Positions 1-10,038 of a stretch of DNA of 64,000 nt are shown piece by piece (the stretch's first letter is position 1; each line of letters starts with the position of its first letter). Below the pieces are notes generated by a model that did no database searches, was not told where the DNA came from, and was given only the letters and a program-made list of their open reading frames with translations. Origin of the DNA: Pomphorhynchus laevis (taxonomy: Eukaryota > Acanthocephala > Palaeacanthocephala > Echinorhynchida > Pomphorhynchidae); contig WNNJ02000891.1 in assembly GCA_012934845.2 (NCBI GenBank), forward strand, positions 1-64,000. Reading direction: 5' to 3'. The translations under genes and the position numbers were made by a program.

Positions 1-190
1 TTAATAATTTTTTTTTTTTTTTTTACAACAAAATGTTTATTTATTTCCAACGACATTATCTCTACAATAATAATATCATCAATACAATTATATTACAATT
101 ATATCACCACTCTACAGTGTGATAGTTCGCAGGTCGGTTTCTTGCTGATCTGGGACCGCGAATGCACATTGAAATGCATCTTGCATGTTG
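1..190 (-). mobile_element. 3' end of an unidentified retroposed sequence with poly(A) tail
   Basis: Read on the minus strand, this segment ends in a run of 17 A (T at 8-24), with an AATAAA hexamer at about 36-41 some 12 bases before the tail. That is the signature of a reverse-transcribed polyadenylated 3' end. No coding potential or known RNA was recognised in the remaining 160 bases. It is directly followed (upstream on the minus strand) by the R2-like 3' tail at 191-300, so two retroposed 3' ends lie in tandem. The source element is unknown. Confidence 0.45.
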
Positions 191-300
191 CAGGCTTATT
201 ATTATTTTTTTTTTTTTTTTAATAATTATTATTATCAAAAAGTAAAATTTACAAGTTAGGTTACCCTCAAATGGGCCCAATATTTCATAACAATGTGGAT
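191..300 (-). mobile_element. 3'-tail fragment of an R2-like element (R2L-1 family)
   Basis: On the minus strand this carries the block GGGCCCATTTGAGGG followed by an AT-rich stretch and 16 A (T at 205-220). The same block with an A-rich end closes R2L-1 (about 6999-7080) and appears again on the minus strand at 30590-30675. It is therefore read as the 3' UTR of the R2L-1 family, severely 5'-truncated. No ORF is left. Confidence 0.55.
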
Positions 301-334
301 AGGCTTATTATAATAATAATAATAATAATAACTG

Positions 335-3300
335 ATTGAACACTTCACTCCTGTCACACATTCCGCAACCCATCTTAATTCTACTTACTCTACCTCACAC
401 GTAATACTTCCAAATAATTTACATCATTCCTTCAAATTCATTTCCAGTCACATCTCTGATCAACCGATTCAACACACCGCTCCTGTCACACTTGCTCCAA
501 CCAATATTAATTCTTTATCAAGCACCCCTGTCATTTCCACTTCTATCTGCTCATCTACCTCGACTCCTACCAGCTCTGTCCGTCCACCACTTCCACGAAA
601 TCGTTTTCCTTCGCGCGATCGCTGTATAATCATATCAAACTTAAAGCTTTCCGAATCTGCTTGTCCACAATCTCGCCTCGATGATGATGTATCTGCTTAC
701 AGGTCTATCCTAGCAACCATTCTTCATGATAATAACCCATCACTCTTCAATAATATCGCTCCTGTATCCTTTATTCGTTTAAACAAATCCACTAAATCCA
801 ATCATCTGTCCTCCACTCTTAAAAATAGTTTTCCGACATAGTTCACATGCATCTTCGGTAGTCTCCCAACGTTTTAAACTTCTTACCACTTCATCTACTT
901 GTCGTAGCTTTCCTGACGGCTCCCCTTCTGATATTGCTCATCTCAATTTAGCTCGCATTGAGAAACATCGACGTGAAACAAACGACGAGTCATCCTTATC
1001 TATACGTCAAATCAACAAAAATTTTCACGTTGTACGCACAAGGCCAAATATTCGATGGCGTCCCGTCTCTCCCCCTTGTCTTCTTCGCTAGTCGATCACG
1101 CTCCTAAGCATACTTTTCGTCTTAGTCTATTCAACACTCATTCCACTCTTCATAAAGCTGATATGCTCCTCGATATCTTCGATCTATTATCTATCGATAT
1201 TATCTGCATTACAGATTCCTGGCACTCTAACTCCGACGATCTTGCTATTCGTCGTCTATGTCGCTCTAGTTGTTCAATAGTTGAATCAGCTCGTCAAATT
1301 GCCTTTCATACATCTACTGCTTCGAAACATGGCGATATTGTTGCCATTTCTCGTCACCCAATGTCTCTACGTAAAATATACATTAACATCCGCTACAACT
1401 CGTTCGAATTACTCATATGCAGATTATCAACACCTTTCCCTCTGGAACTTGTGATTTATACAGTCCAGGTTCAGTTGCCCCATCACTTATCTTATTTAAC
1501 GACCTTACAGATCTTGTATCACTGTCCATTGTCTTATACTCGGTGACTTTAACATTCATCTTAATCGCCCGGCTGACTCTGACTCTATCACTTTAACTAA
1601 TCTTTTTTAAGATTTTAACTATAATTACTTTCAACAAACAAAACTCATATTATCGGCGGTGCTCTCGATATCATTGCTGTTTCTAACTGCCTCAATGACA
1701 ATACCTCTATAAATTACTGATCCTGGTTTGTCCGATCATTTACTTGTCACTCCTACCCTTACTCGTCCCATCCTGCTCCGCCTTTATCATTATCCACACC
1801 AAGTCGATTTTGTCAACTTCTCGATATCCCTATTCCCTTCCCAGCCTTATTCAATTCTTCACTATTTTCACATCCTCTTAACTATTTCTTTCCTGATGAT
1901 CTTGCATTCTGTTTGATTCTAAAATTACGAACATCCTAAATAACTCTCTTTTGGCGAAATCAACTCGAGTTATCTCCCAACTCTAAATCTCATTCGAAAA
2001 TCTTAAACTCAATTCTTTCACGATCATCTACCCCTTGTAATATAAATCCTGATGAATTTTCTTCTTATCTACAAACTAAGCTATCTAATTTACCTTCCCT
2101 ACAACCCATAGCCACCTTGTAGCCACTCTTCTCTTTAAATACTTCCCTTCCAGAAGGGAAGTATCCTCTATCTTACCCTTCCTAACCACAACTCGTCCAT
2201 CCGTAGCCGTACATTTCCTTCCATCTGGAAATGCGCAACTGTTCGTCTTCTCATCAAAAAGCAATCTCTCGACATCTCACTACCATCTTCGTACCGTCCT
2301 ATTTCACTTCTCCCAACCCTCTCTAAACTCCTTGAGCGTCTCGTTCTTAAGCAAGTTAATACATATCTTCATTCCTCCAACTTTTTTCCTCCATTCCAAG
2401 CAGCTTTTCGCTCTAATTACTCTACCGAAATTGCCTGTCTTAAAGTTTATAACGACTTACTCATATCGCGCAATCATAAATTATGTAGTGCCATAGTTTC
2501 TCTTGATCTATCGTCTGCTTTTGACATCGTCGATCACTCGATTCTTCTCCATCGCCTTCGTCATGATTATGGCTTCTCTTTACCCACTGTATCATGGTTT
2601 TCTTCATATCTATCAAACCGTACATTTCGCGTATATTCTAACTCCTTCTCTCCCATCCTTCGTCCATTCCGTCCGGTGTCCACAAGGCTCCGTTTTAGGC
2701 CCTATACTTTTCTCTCTTCTTCTTGGTGATTTATCTTCGATTTCTCATAAATTTAACTTTCATGTTATGCAATATGCTGATGACATTCTCATCTATGCTC
2801 ATGCACCTGTTTATCGTATTCACGATCTTAGTGTTTCTGCTTCCGACTGTATTGTCTCAGTTTCCAATCATCTTTCTTCCATTCGCCTTTCTATGAATCC
2901 TGATGAATCCAAAATTATGTGGATCCTACCTCGACGCCTCGGCTTCGAACCTCCCTCCGTATCATTAAATTCCACAATTAATCCTATCGTTGATAATCTC
3001 GTATTCCTAGGCTTCCATTTCGCAACCGACTTTCACCTAAACCTTTCGTTAGAGATAAAGTACGCTTATCTACCTTGATACTCCGCAACCTTTGTCAAGT
3101 TCGTAGATAGATCGATTTCCCTTCTTGTATGACTCTCATATCTTCTCTCCTTTTTTCTAGACTCGATTATTGTCTTAGTCTATTTTCCAACTCACCTAAA
3201 TCTACTCTTCTTCCCCTACAACACATTGTCAACGCAGCTGTCCGAATTCTCCTCCGTCTTCGTCGTTTTGATGATACATGCTACAATCTTGCTTTTTTGA

Positions 3301-3682
3301 TTTGCATACAATTTACTGTCGTGTTCAAATTCGTCTTTTCGTTGCTTTCCTCCTTGTAACTTTTCATACACCTTCATTTCTCAACCTTCTTTTTCTTCAT
3401 AAGTCTCGTCCTGTTTACTGTTCCTTGCGTTCCTGTAATTCCCTTCTTTTACATGTCCCTAACTACTCTACCTCCTTTGGACTCCGCGCCTTCCTGGTGG
3501 CTGCTCCTCTATCGTGTAACCATCTGCCCACTCATATACGACAATCAACTTCCCTGCAGTGCTTCAAACCCCAAATCCGATCCCATTTAAACAATTTATC
3601 TGCTTAACTTTTTCATTTTTGTTTGTGAACTTGTTAGCGTACAGCTTGTACGCATTTGCCACATTAAACAAATTTGTATTAT
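335..3682 (+). mobile_element. L2-like LINE copy L2A-1, 5'-truncated and decayed
   Basis: This is a copy of the L2A family. It starts inside ORF1 (repeat part), runs through the ORF1 C-terminal domain (about 560-1070), the AP-type endonuclease (from 1055) and the reverse transcriptase, and ends with the family 3' stem-loop (GCGTACAGCTTGTACGC, 3638-3654) and CATTTGCCAC plus a short TTGTATTATT end. Compared with L2A-4 it has many indels and a deletion between endonuclease and RT near 1925-1950, so it is an old, inactive copy. A second short TTGTATTATTATT stretch at about 3722-3735 may be the edge of another 3' end. Confidence 0.85.
1055..3607 (+). pseudogene. L2A-1 ORF2 remnant (endonuclease and reverse transcriptase)
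   Basis: Broken ORF2. The endonuclease begins at 1055 with the family start MASRLSPLSSSLVD, and the Asn/Glu region reads FNTHSTLHK and CITDSWH, where intact copies have FNTRS and CITESWH. The first frame stops at 1546 after the part matching the YRPGS box. The RT palm is recognisable at 2503-3078, with the motif A region around 2510, SVLGPILFS (motif B) near 2692 and YADD near 2775. The thumb and tail continue in other frames at 3129-3359 and 3278-3607. Relative to L2A-4 there are at least five frame changes or stops plus a deletion. No function is expected; it records an ancient insertion. Confidence 0.8.
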
Positions 3683-3780
3683 TCACTTCAGATGGTATTG
3701 GTTTAGATAATACAAAATAAATTTGTATTATTATTAATACAAATTGAAGAAAATTTATAACTGTTCTAGCATATTACAAG

Positions 3781-3885
3781 GACTGCGTTTCAGAGGACTG
3801 CGTTTCAGAGGACTTAGTTTTAGAGGACCGCGTTTCAGAGGACTGCGTTTCAGAGGACCGCGTTTCAGAGGACTGCGTTTCAGAT
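3781..3885 (+). repeat. 15-bp minisatellite, 7 copies
   Basis: Seven head-to-tail copies of a 15-bp unit, consensus GACTGCGTTTCAGAG, differing by one to three bases. The unit length is a multiple of three and the minus strand is open through it (an S-S-E-T-Q/R repeat), but no gene context supports translation. The array lies between the L2A-1 3' end and the start of R2L-1, so it could be R2L-1 5' UTR or independent satellite. Confidence 0.85.
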
Positions 3886-4025
3886 GACGTAAGGTCGTAC
3901 ACACAGGGTACCTCCCGGGTTGAGCACTCGCGCGGAAGATTACAACTTACTTTGTGACACAAAGACAATCGAAACTAACAATTGAACGTCGCCTTGTATG
4001 CCCAAAGGAATACCGTCTAACCAGA

Positions 4026-6969
4026 GGCTATGCTGTGGATGTGGGTCCATAAGGAAAGTGCAAAGGTTGCAAATGTGCGAAGGCAGGAACTCCTTGCGTT
4101 AATTGCCGTGCACCTGCATGTAACAATAGCGTGCATATTGGACCTCAGACAGTGTGTTTAACCTCTGCTGCTGAACCAGTAGGTAGAGTGGCGGATTTGA
4201 ATCCCCTTACTGATAGTGGCAGTACACGGACAACTGATAATCCAATTGTAGATAACTTGCACGACCCTGTTGATAGGCAGTCTCTTTCACTTCAGGCGAT
4301 TTATGATGTGGTGATACAATGGAGGCCTAGTGCGATGCGACTCCCAAGATGTGCTGCGTCGAATGAATTCGTTGAAATGCTTGCTAGCCTCTATCAGATT
4401 GCAGCCGAAGCTGATAACCATGATATGTTTGCACTTAAAAAGGCCACTATTTTGTCCCGGTGCGTTTTGCAACGTCTTCCATCTAGAAAGGTGTCCGAGA
4501 TCCGAAAAGCACTGGAGCGCAGAATCAGACTATGGAAAAATGGCAGATTCGTCGATGTTTTCAATGAGGCAAGAATATTACAGCGACGTTGCATGCCTAT
4601 GCGTTCGAGCCCACGTACTGATGATTGGATAAAGCGCTATGTCAAGTTGGTCACAAGTGGAAAGCTGTCAGCGGCGACTGCCATATTGGAAGAGAACCAA
4701 CAGTCGAGCATTCTAGATCCTGATTCGATTGTCGATGGTTTGACTGTACGTGAACACCTGCAGAATCTACACCCAACAGCCGCAGATGCTGATGCGTCCG
4801 CTTTATTACAACGAGATTTGCCGAATGTTAGAGAGCATCATCCTTCGCTCTTCTCTGTCATAGATGGGGAAGCTATCATCCGAGCGGCCAACAAAACCTC
4901 AGGTGGAGCTGGCCCATCAGGGCTGGATGCGATGGCTTGGAGACAACTCTTGAATAGCTTCTCCGTGCATTCCAAGGCTCTAGCGGATGCTTTGGCAAAT
5001 TTTGCAGTGAGCCTTAGCACTATTCAACTCAGCCCTCGGATGTTAGAGGCGTTTACTGCTTGCCGGTTGATATCAATACCAAAGAATAATGAGAAAATTA
5101 GACCGATTGGTGTATCAGAGGTTGTTCGCCGCATTGTCAGTAAAACCATATTGTCCTGCGTCAAAGATGATCTTCAAGACGTAGCCGGGATTGTCCAACT
5201 TTGCGCATCCCAGCGAAATGGGATCGATTTTGCGATTCACTCGCTTCGCGATACGTATTCTTCTAACCAGAGCTATGGACTTCTCGCTGTCGACGCTAAG
5301 AATGCGTTCAACTCTGTCAATCGAAATGTTATGCTACACAATATCAAACACACTTGCCCTGGGCTAGCACAGTCCTTATCTAACATTTATGCGGGCGACG
5401 CAGAACTGGTACTTGGTGGTGGATCTTTAGCATCGTGCGAGGGAGTAACCCAGGGAGATCCCTTAGCCATGGCTGCCTTCGCAATGGCATCCTTACCATT
5501 GATAAGTATGATCAAGCAAGTCGTGCCAAACATTGTTCAGCGTTGGTTTGCTGACGATGCGAATTTTGTAGGTTTGCCTGAGGATCTGTTGCGTGTATGG
5601 CAACTTCTCAAAATCCAAGGACCAAAATTCCGGATATAATGTGAACCCTAGCAAAACCAAGATGCTCCTTCATCCGCAATCCGAAGGGGTGTATCCACTT
5701 CCCGCAGACATTGAGACACGGTTCGATGGCATCGAGGTGCTTGTTGCGCCAATTGGCTCAGGCGAATTTGTAAAGGAAATTACAAAAATTAAAATATTAA
5801 AGTGGACTGAGCTTGTTTCTCGTATATCTACTGTATCACGATTTGATCCCCATGCTGCTTTCTCAGGATTCAATAAGTCAATACAATGGAAATGGACACA
5901 CTTTATGAGATCGATCAAGATCTAAACTCAGTTATGCACGCGTTAATTTCGTCACCAATTTCAAAGGGTGGAATGGGCATTGTTGATCCAGTAAGCGCAG
6001 CTTTGACCGAGTTCGAAAGCTCGAAAAAATTTTGTAAAACATTTGATAGTGGGCTACAAGGTGATCTTCTCAGGGATGCTCAGAATAACTTGACAAAAGA
6101 GTTGAATCAAGAACGACAAAAAGTTGTGGATGAGCGTTTGGCATACATTCGATCAATCTTACCCGCCTCAATGCAGCAAGCCCTGGAATTTGCACTGGGA
6201 CAGGGTGCTTCCTCTTAGATTAGTGCAGTTCCAGTGAAAGCTGAATTCAGTCATTTGTGTCCACATGAATTCAGAGATGCTCTTGCATTGCAATATGGCT
6301 TTGACCCTATCGGGATTCCCAAGGACAAGTGTGTGTGGTGATGATGCGAAACTCCCACATTTGCTTTCGTGCAAGCGAGGAGGTGTTGTAATAACAAGGC
6401 ATAACGCCTTACGCGATTTCTTGGCCACCGAAATATCACAGGTGTGTACTGGGGTTGGTGTCGAACCGATATTACAACGGGTAGATAGTGATCACTGTTT
6501 TGATCATCGGGTCACTTGTCGAAGTGACGACGCGCGACTCGACATCGTCTGCATTGAGCTTTCTGACGCCAGATATGAGCGAACGTTCTTTGACGCTACG
6601 GTTTTCAACCATTTTGCTCCATCGTGTGCGTCTACGAGAAAAGCTGCATTTGATTTTCATGAAGCGAGAAAAAGATCAAAATACGCGGAACGTATCATCG
6701 ATATCGAAAGGATTAGATTTATGCCGCTTGTGTTCACGGCTTCTGGTGCTGCGGGACCCGACGCCATAGTTTTGCTCAGGACAATTGCTCGATTGCGTTC
6801 ATCACGTGGGAATAAAAGCTATGCTGAATGCCTGTGTGGCCTCAGAAGGTCCATAAGTTTGCTGCTGTGTCGTGCTGCCTCACATGCAATCAGAGGGTGC
6901 CGGTCGACTAGGGGTCACCCATATAGTCGTGGATCCGAACGGATGGATGATTCTAATGTTTTAGAATAA
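4026..6969 (+). pseudogene. R2L-1 polyprotein: Cys cluster, RT, CCHC, restriction-like endonuclease
   Basis: The N-terminus has a Cys-rich module (KCKGCKCAKAGTPCVNC, from 4056) like the CXC/TSO1 zinc-binding pattern, preceded one frame away by CCGCG. The main open part (to 5639) has GGAGPSGLDAMAWRQLL, RPIGVSEVVRR, motif A VDAKNAFNSVNR (about 5290), motif B VTQGDPLAMAAF (5447) and motif C FADD (5547-5558). A frame change near 5635 leads to 5640-5925, another to 5886-6218, and a stop near 6217 precedes 6265-6969. That last part holds C-x-C-HLLSC-RHNALRD (CCHC type), DARLDIVCIEL and FFDATVFNHFA, which resemble the PD-(D/E)XK core, and a K-x3-YAERI segment. About four breaks; inactive. Closest relative in the window is R2L-5. 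Confidence 0.8.
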
Positions 6970-7080
6970 ATAATAATACATAACAATGTTAAATGTATAT
7001 TGGCCCATTTGAGGGAACCATATGTTGTAATTAATAATATATTTAAAAAAAATAAAAAAAAATAAAAAATTATTATAATA
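6970..7080 (+). other. R2L-1 3' UTR and A-rich end
   Basis: This follows the stop codon at 6967-6969. It contains the family 3' block (TTGGCCCATTTGAGGGAACC, about 6999-7018) and closes with A-rich tracts interrupted by T (7041-7070). Two other copies of this block in the window (191-300 and 30590-30675, minus) also run into A-rich ends, so it is a conserved 3' terminus. Confidence 0.6.
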
Positions 7081-7347
7081 AATATTAAATAATTGTTATA
7101 AGACTATATAATAATTAATTATTTATGCTTATTTGAGTTTTGACATGACCACTACTACTTGTTAACGGAATTTGTAATTATATTTTTATTATTGTATTGA
7201 GATTTCTATTGAGCTAGCACGCTTAAATTAAAGATTATTTAGATTAAAGTATATAAAACATTAAAGAGAAGAGAATAATTTGAGTAAATTTTTTAAAGCA
7301 AAAACACATAATAATGATACAAGTATTTCGGCTTATGCTTTGTCAGG

Positions 7348-7425
7348 TTACTTTGATCGCTGACGCATCTTCCGGCGCTTCCTCTTCAGTCTCCGTTGTC
7401 TCTTCTTACGCCACTTTTCCCGCAT
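7348..7425 (-). CDS. RPL41: 60S ribosomal protein eL41
   Basis: A 25-codon ORF on the minus strand (ATG at 7425-7423, TAA at 7350-7348). It encodes the extremely basic single-helix protein eL41 of the large ribosomal subunit, which bridges the two subunits. The product begins MREKWRKKRQRRLKRKRR and ends KMRQRSK. From family knowledge it differs from the usual animal sequence (MRAKWRKKRMRRLKRKRR...) at residue 3 (Ala to Glu) and residue 10 (Met to Gln). The coding part is uninterrupted. Promoter, 5' UTR intron and poly(A) site are not resolved; an acceptor-like TTTTTAAG lies about 25 bases before the ATG. It is flanked by TEs and AT-rich spacer. A processed copy cannot be excluded, but no poly(A) tract or decay is visible. 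Confidence 0.85.
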   Translation of the reverse strand: MREKWRKKRQRRLKRKRRKMRQRSK

Positions 7426-7807
7426 TTCAAAAAATAACCAAAAGTATTACTCTTAAAAAGTTTACCAAAGATCAGTGATATCTAGAAGTTTTAATAGAGT
7501 TAATAGAGTTACTAAAGCGAATTACGTCGTGCATTTTAAAAATAAATTCTAATTTACTCTCTAGAAATAAACCCATCATTGAGAAACATGTTCTTCCAAC
7601 GAATTTAACCGAAACTGGAGCTGAATAAAATATCGTTCTTCGTCCTATGGAAGGTGCAACCCCGAAGGACCAGCTATAAAGGGCTCGAAGCTTCCAACTC
7701 TATAGTCAGTGGACAGCGCAAAACAATCCAGCAACGAGCAACAGCAACCGCGAGAGATAGTGATGGGAAGGCCAGCAAACTTATTTGACATCGGAGACAA
7801 TATATAA
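7426..7807. other. Spacer upstream of eL41
   Basis: This is the 5' flank of the minus-strand eL41 gene and is expected to hold its promoter and 5' UTR, but no TATA box or initiator could be assigned with confidence. From about 7640 the base composition shifts to a higher GC content that continues into the ORF at 7808. I see no repeat or transposon signature. Confidence 0.3.
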
Positions 7808-8077
7808 ATGCAAAAACGTCGAGCAATGCTAGTTAACGAGGGAGAAAGCGAATGGGTCGATGTCACGACCATTAGTCGGCCCAACTTATCCTTCACAAGG
7901 TCGGAGAGCCGCTTTTTCGAAGACGGCGATGAAAATTCAAACATGGGGTCTTCATACGAGGATCTAAGCAGGGAAGAAAATTCTCAGTCTGTGGATGGTT
8001 GTGGCGTTCATGTAACTGCGAGTGCTGTCTACAGCAAGATGACCGCGATCGGCACGGTGAGGCGGGCACTCCTCTGA
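7808..8077 (+). CDS. Hypothetical coding island (89 aa), unrecognised
   Basis: An ORF with ATG at 7808 and stop at 8077, in a local GC-richer island (about 7640-8160) that stands out from AT-rich flanks. The product is acidic and Ser-rich in the middle (RSESRFFEDGDENS, SSYEDLSREENS) with no domain I recognise. Another frame is open from about 8075 to 8170 and reads like protein too (MESREDAEFLDNKG), so one frame change may split a longer ORF. It could be an exon of a host gene divergent from eL41, or the N-terminal ORF of a retrotransposon. Composition is the only evidence. Confidence 0.3.
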   Translation: MQKRRAMLVNEGESEWVDVTTISRPNLSFTRSESRFFEDGDENSNMGSSYEDLSREENSQSVDGCGVHVTASAVYSKMTAIGTVRRALL

Positions 8078-8166
8078 ATATGGAGTCGCGTGAAGACGCA
8101 GAATTTTTAGACAACAAGGGAATCTCTTGCGCTGCCCGTATATACGACGGACTGAATGAGGATTTG

Positions 8167-8280
8167 CGCTGACTTAATGGATATTAAGTCAGCGTAAATA
8201 TTAACGATCGCTGACTATTATAAGATCGTAAATATTATAAGATCGCTGACTTAACGGATATTAAGTCATCGATCTTATTC
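8167..8280. repeat. Palindrome cluster (12-bp perfect stem plus imperfect copies)
   Basis: A perfect 12-bp stem CGCTGACTTAAT / ATTAAGTCAGCG with loop GGAT lies at 8167-8194. The same words recur at 8206-8280 (GATCGCTGACTTAACGG and ATTAAGTCATCGATC), giving a second imperfect foldback. This suggests either a small foldback element or duplication by hairpin slippage. No gene overlaps it. Confidence 0.7.
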
Positions 8281-8670
8281 TATTCTTTTTGTAGATAAAC
8301 TCATATTTGTTCGTAATCCTAATTTTTTCTAAAATGGTGCCGCTAAGTTTTCTTGTTATTTAATATCTAAAGAATTATAAATTCACGGTAACGAATAAAT
8401 TAATTTTATATTCCAAGTGCTCGAACAATATCTCAACCGTTCATGCTGTCCTAATCAGGAAATTTCAAATTTTTACTATGTAATGAGGTATAAATTATAA
8501 ATTATTTAAATTTTAATTCGATTTATTAGTGTCAAATTGTTTATTTTAAAAAAGATACTTTTTATAAGAATAAATGAATATCATAAAATGCATTTATAAG
8601 AATAAATGGATTTTTATAAAAAGGATACTTTTTATTACAGCGTTATTAAATTCGACATTTGTAGACAAAG
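8281..8670. other. AT-rich spacer, nothing recognised
   Basis: No ORF with protein-like composition, RNA gene or transposon end was found. A short direct repeat around TATAAGAATAAATG occurs twice at about 8560-8608, just before the L2A 3' fragment, and may reflect target-site slippage at insertion. Confidence 0.3.
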
Positions 8671-8675
8671 ACTTC

Positions 8676-8840
8676 ACATATACGCCAATCAACTTCCCTG
8701 CAGTGCTTCAAACGACAAATCCGATCCCATCTGAACAATTTAACTGCTTGACTTTCTCATTTTTGTTTGTGGACTTGTAAGCGTACAGCTTGTACGCATT
8801 TGCCACATTAAATAAATGTTATTTGTATTGTATTTGTATA
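8676..8840 (+). mobile_element. L2A 3'-end fragment (about 165 bp)
   Basis: Severely 5'-truncated L2A insertion. It begins in the last part of the ORF2 tail (CATATACGCCAATCAACTTC), includes the ORF2 stop region, the terminal stem-loop (GCGTACAGCTTGTACGC), CATTTGCCAC and an ATTTGTATT end. It is nearly identical to the L2A-2 3' end, so it is relatively young. Confidence 0.85.
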
Positions 8841-9249
8841 CAGCGAAAAACATTGACATCAGTGTCCGCTGTTTCAAATAAGTTGAGAATTTCTCAGCTC
8901 AAAAGCGCTGAGTTTCTCAACTCAGCGCTATTGATCATTTTAGATGACACAACAATAACATAAAGTCATAGCAGTTTTTTTATTCCAACACAATTGTGTT
9001 TGAATAAACTGCTTGCCATTTCCTGATGCAGATGATAGCATGAGCTATCGACATTATGCATGTATTTTTGGAGTAAAAAACTTATTTCTTCTTCGTCCCT
9101 GTAAATTTACAAAATTATAAGTGAAAATTTCCAAAGCTTAAATGGATGATCTTCAAATAGAACTGGTTTAAAGATGTTTAAAAAACTTTTGAAATATGTT
9201 TAAGCGCTAACAGAAATATCACAGTATGCCTGGATTTTTTCGAGTTTAA
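8841..9249. other. Spacer with an 11-bp perfect hairpin at 8904-8929
   Basis: The hairpin AGCGCTGAGTT / AACTCAGCGCT with loop TCTC lies at 8904-8929, inside a larger imperfect foldback beginning at 8882 (GTTGAGAATTTCTCAGC). The rest (8930-9249) is AT-rich with no recognised gene. It precedes the RT remnant at 9250. Confidence 0.5.
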
Positions 9250-9835
9250 AATAACATTGATGATATATGTGTATTTAATTCTAATAATTTTTATTCAATT
9301 AGTGAACAAATTTATGCGGAAAGCCTTATTCTTAACAAAACCAATATTGATGATAAAGAAGGTGTATATCTAGAAATGAACATTAAAGTAACATTAACTG
9401 AAACTACTATTAATTTATATCGTAAAGATGACATATTTAAATTTACAAGAAACATATTTTTGCATGAGCATTCATGCATACCATATAATATAAAATATAA
9501 TACATTAAATAATGAAATTTTAAGAATTGCAACAATATGTAATGATATTGGCTTTCTTCAAAATCATTTAAATAATTTAATAGATACATATTTTAAACTA
9601 GGTTACTATAAAAATAACATCAAGCAGAAAATAGTAAAATATATAAATCAACACAATAAAATAAAGAATAAATTTGAACTCTTAAGTGGCAAATTTTTAT
9701 TGATGGATAATAAAACATATACTTTGCATTAGAATAAGATACTAGATAGTTATTTCAGAGGAAATACATCATTAGCATGTATTTGGCCCCGCTGCTATGT
9801 TGGGTAGAGGAGTTAGGGTCCGAAATTGGTAGACA
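9250..9835 (+). pseudogene. C-terminal remnant of an RT with an IDD box, plus conserved tail peptide
   Basis: Only the end of an RT is present. NIDDICVFNS at about 9253 looks like the catalytic (Y)IDD box, followed by IYAESLILNKTN, YLEMNIKV, LYRKDDIFKFTRN, FLHEHSCIPYNI and the alpha-helical LRIATICND/GYYKNNIKQ part (to 9732). This resembles the palm-thumb of RYIDD-type RTs found in Penelope-like and related invertebrate elements; the exact family is not certain. Just downstream, the segment at 9751-9807 encodes YFRGNTSLACIWPRCYVG, which is conserved in two other places in this window (minus strand near 60280 and 15790). Copy incomplete and inactive. Confidence 0.5.
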
Positions 9836-9958
9836 TCATCAGCTACTTATTTTATATCTACGTTTCACCTTTCGGTCCTTTTTAATGTTTGCTGATAATC
9901 ACTCGATTCGCTTGCTTTATTGCCAATTAGATTAAATGAGACTGTCGTCTTATTAAAT

Positions 9959-10038
9959 AAGATCCGGTAAAATATTATACCGGATATTTAATATCCGGTA
10001 TAATATTTATATCGGATATTAGATATTTACCGGATCTT
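9959..10038. repeat. Nested palindrome, CCGGATAT-based
   Basis: Outer arms AAGATCCGGTAAA (9959-9971) and TTTACCGGATCTT (10026-10038) enclose an inner perfect 11-bp hairpin ATACCGGATAT / ATATCCGGTAT (9977-10001). The word CCGGATAT or its complement occurs repeatedly. It resembles the 8167-8280 cluster in architecture, not in sequence. A foldback mobile element or local hairpin duplication could produce it. Confidence 0.75.

Larger units (their letters stand above)
3990..7080 (+). mobile_element. R2-like non-LTR retrotransposon R2L-1 (restriction-like endonuclease type)
   Basis: Single-ORF element with an N-terminal cysteine cluster (about 4026-4130), RT (4850-5640), linker, CCHC zinc knuckle (about 6330-6400) and a restriction-like endonuclease region (about 6500-6640), followed by a 3' UTR with GGCCCATTTGAGGG and an A-rich end (6999-7080). 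The order RT-CCHC-endonuclease is that of R2/NeSL-type elements. The 5' boundary is not defined. The 3' flank from about 7083 matches the dispersed AT repeat called D here. Confidence 0.75.

Noticed and set aside
3781-3885. CRISPR-like interpretation of the tandem arrays (also 23681-24060)
   Set aside because: The units are head to tail without spacers in a eukaryotic context, so they are minisatellites or promoter arrays, not CRISPR.
3774-3968. Minus-strand ORF with S-S-E-T-Q repeats
   Set aside because: It is a readout of the 15-bp minisatellite; no gene structure and no related protein known to me.
9755-9800. Short resemblance to U6 snRNA (ATTAGCATG near GGCCCC)
   Set aside because: Only two short words match, with a spacer U6 does not have. 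The conserved hexamer region and 3' stem of U6 are absent, and the segment keeps an amino-acid sequence across copies instead.
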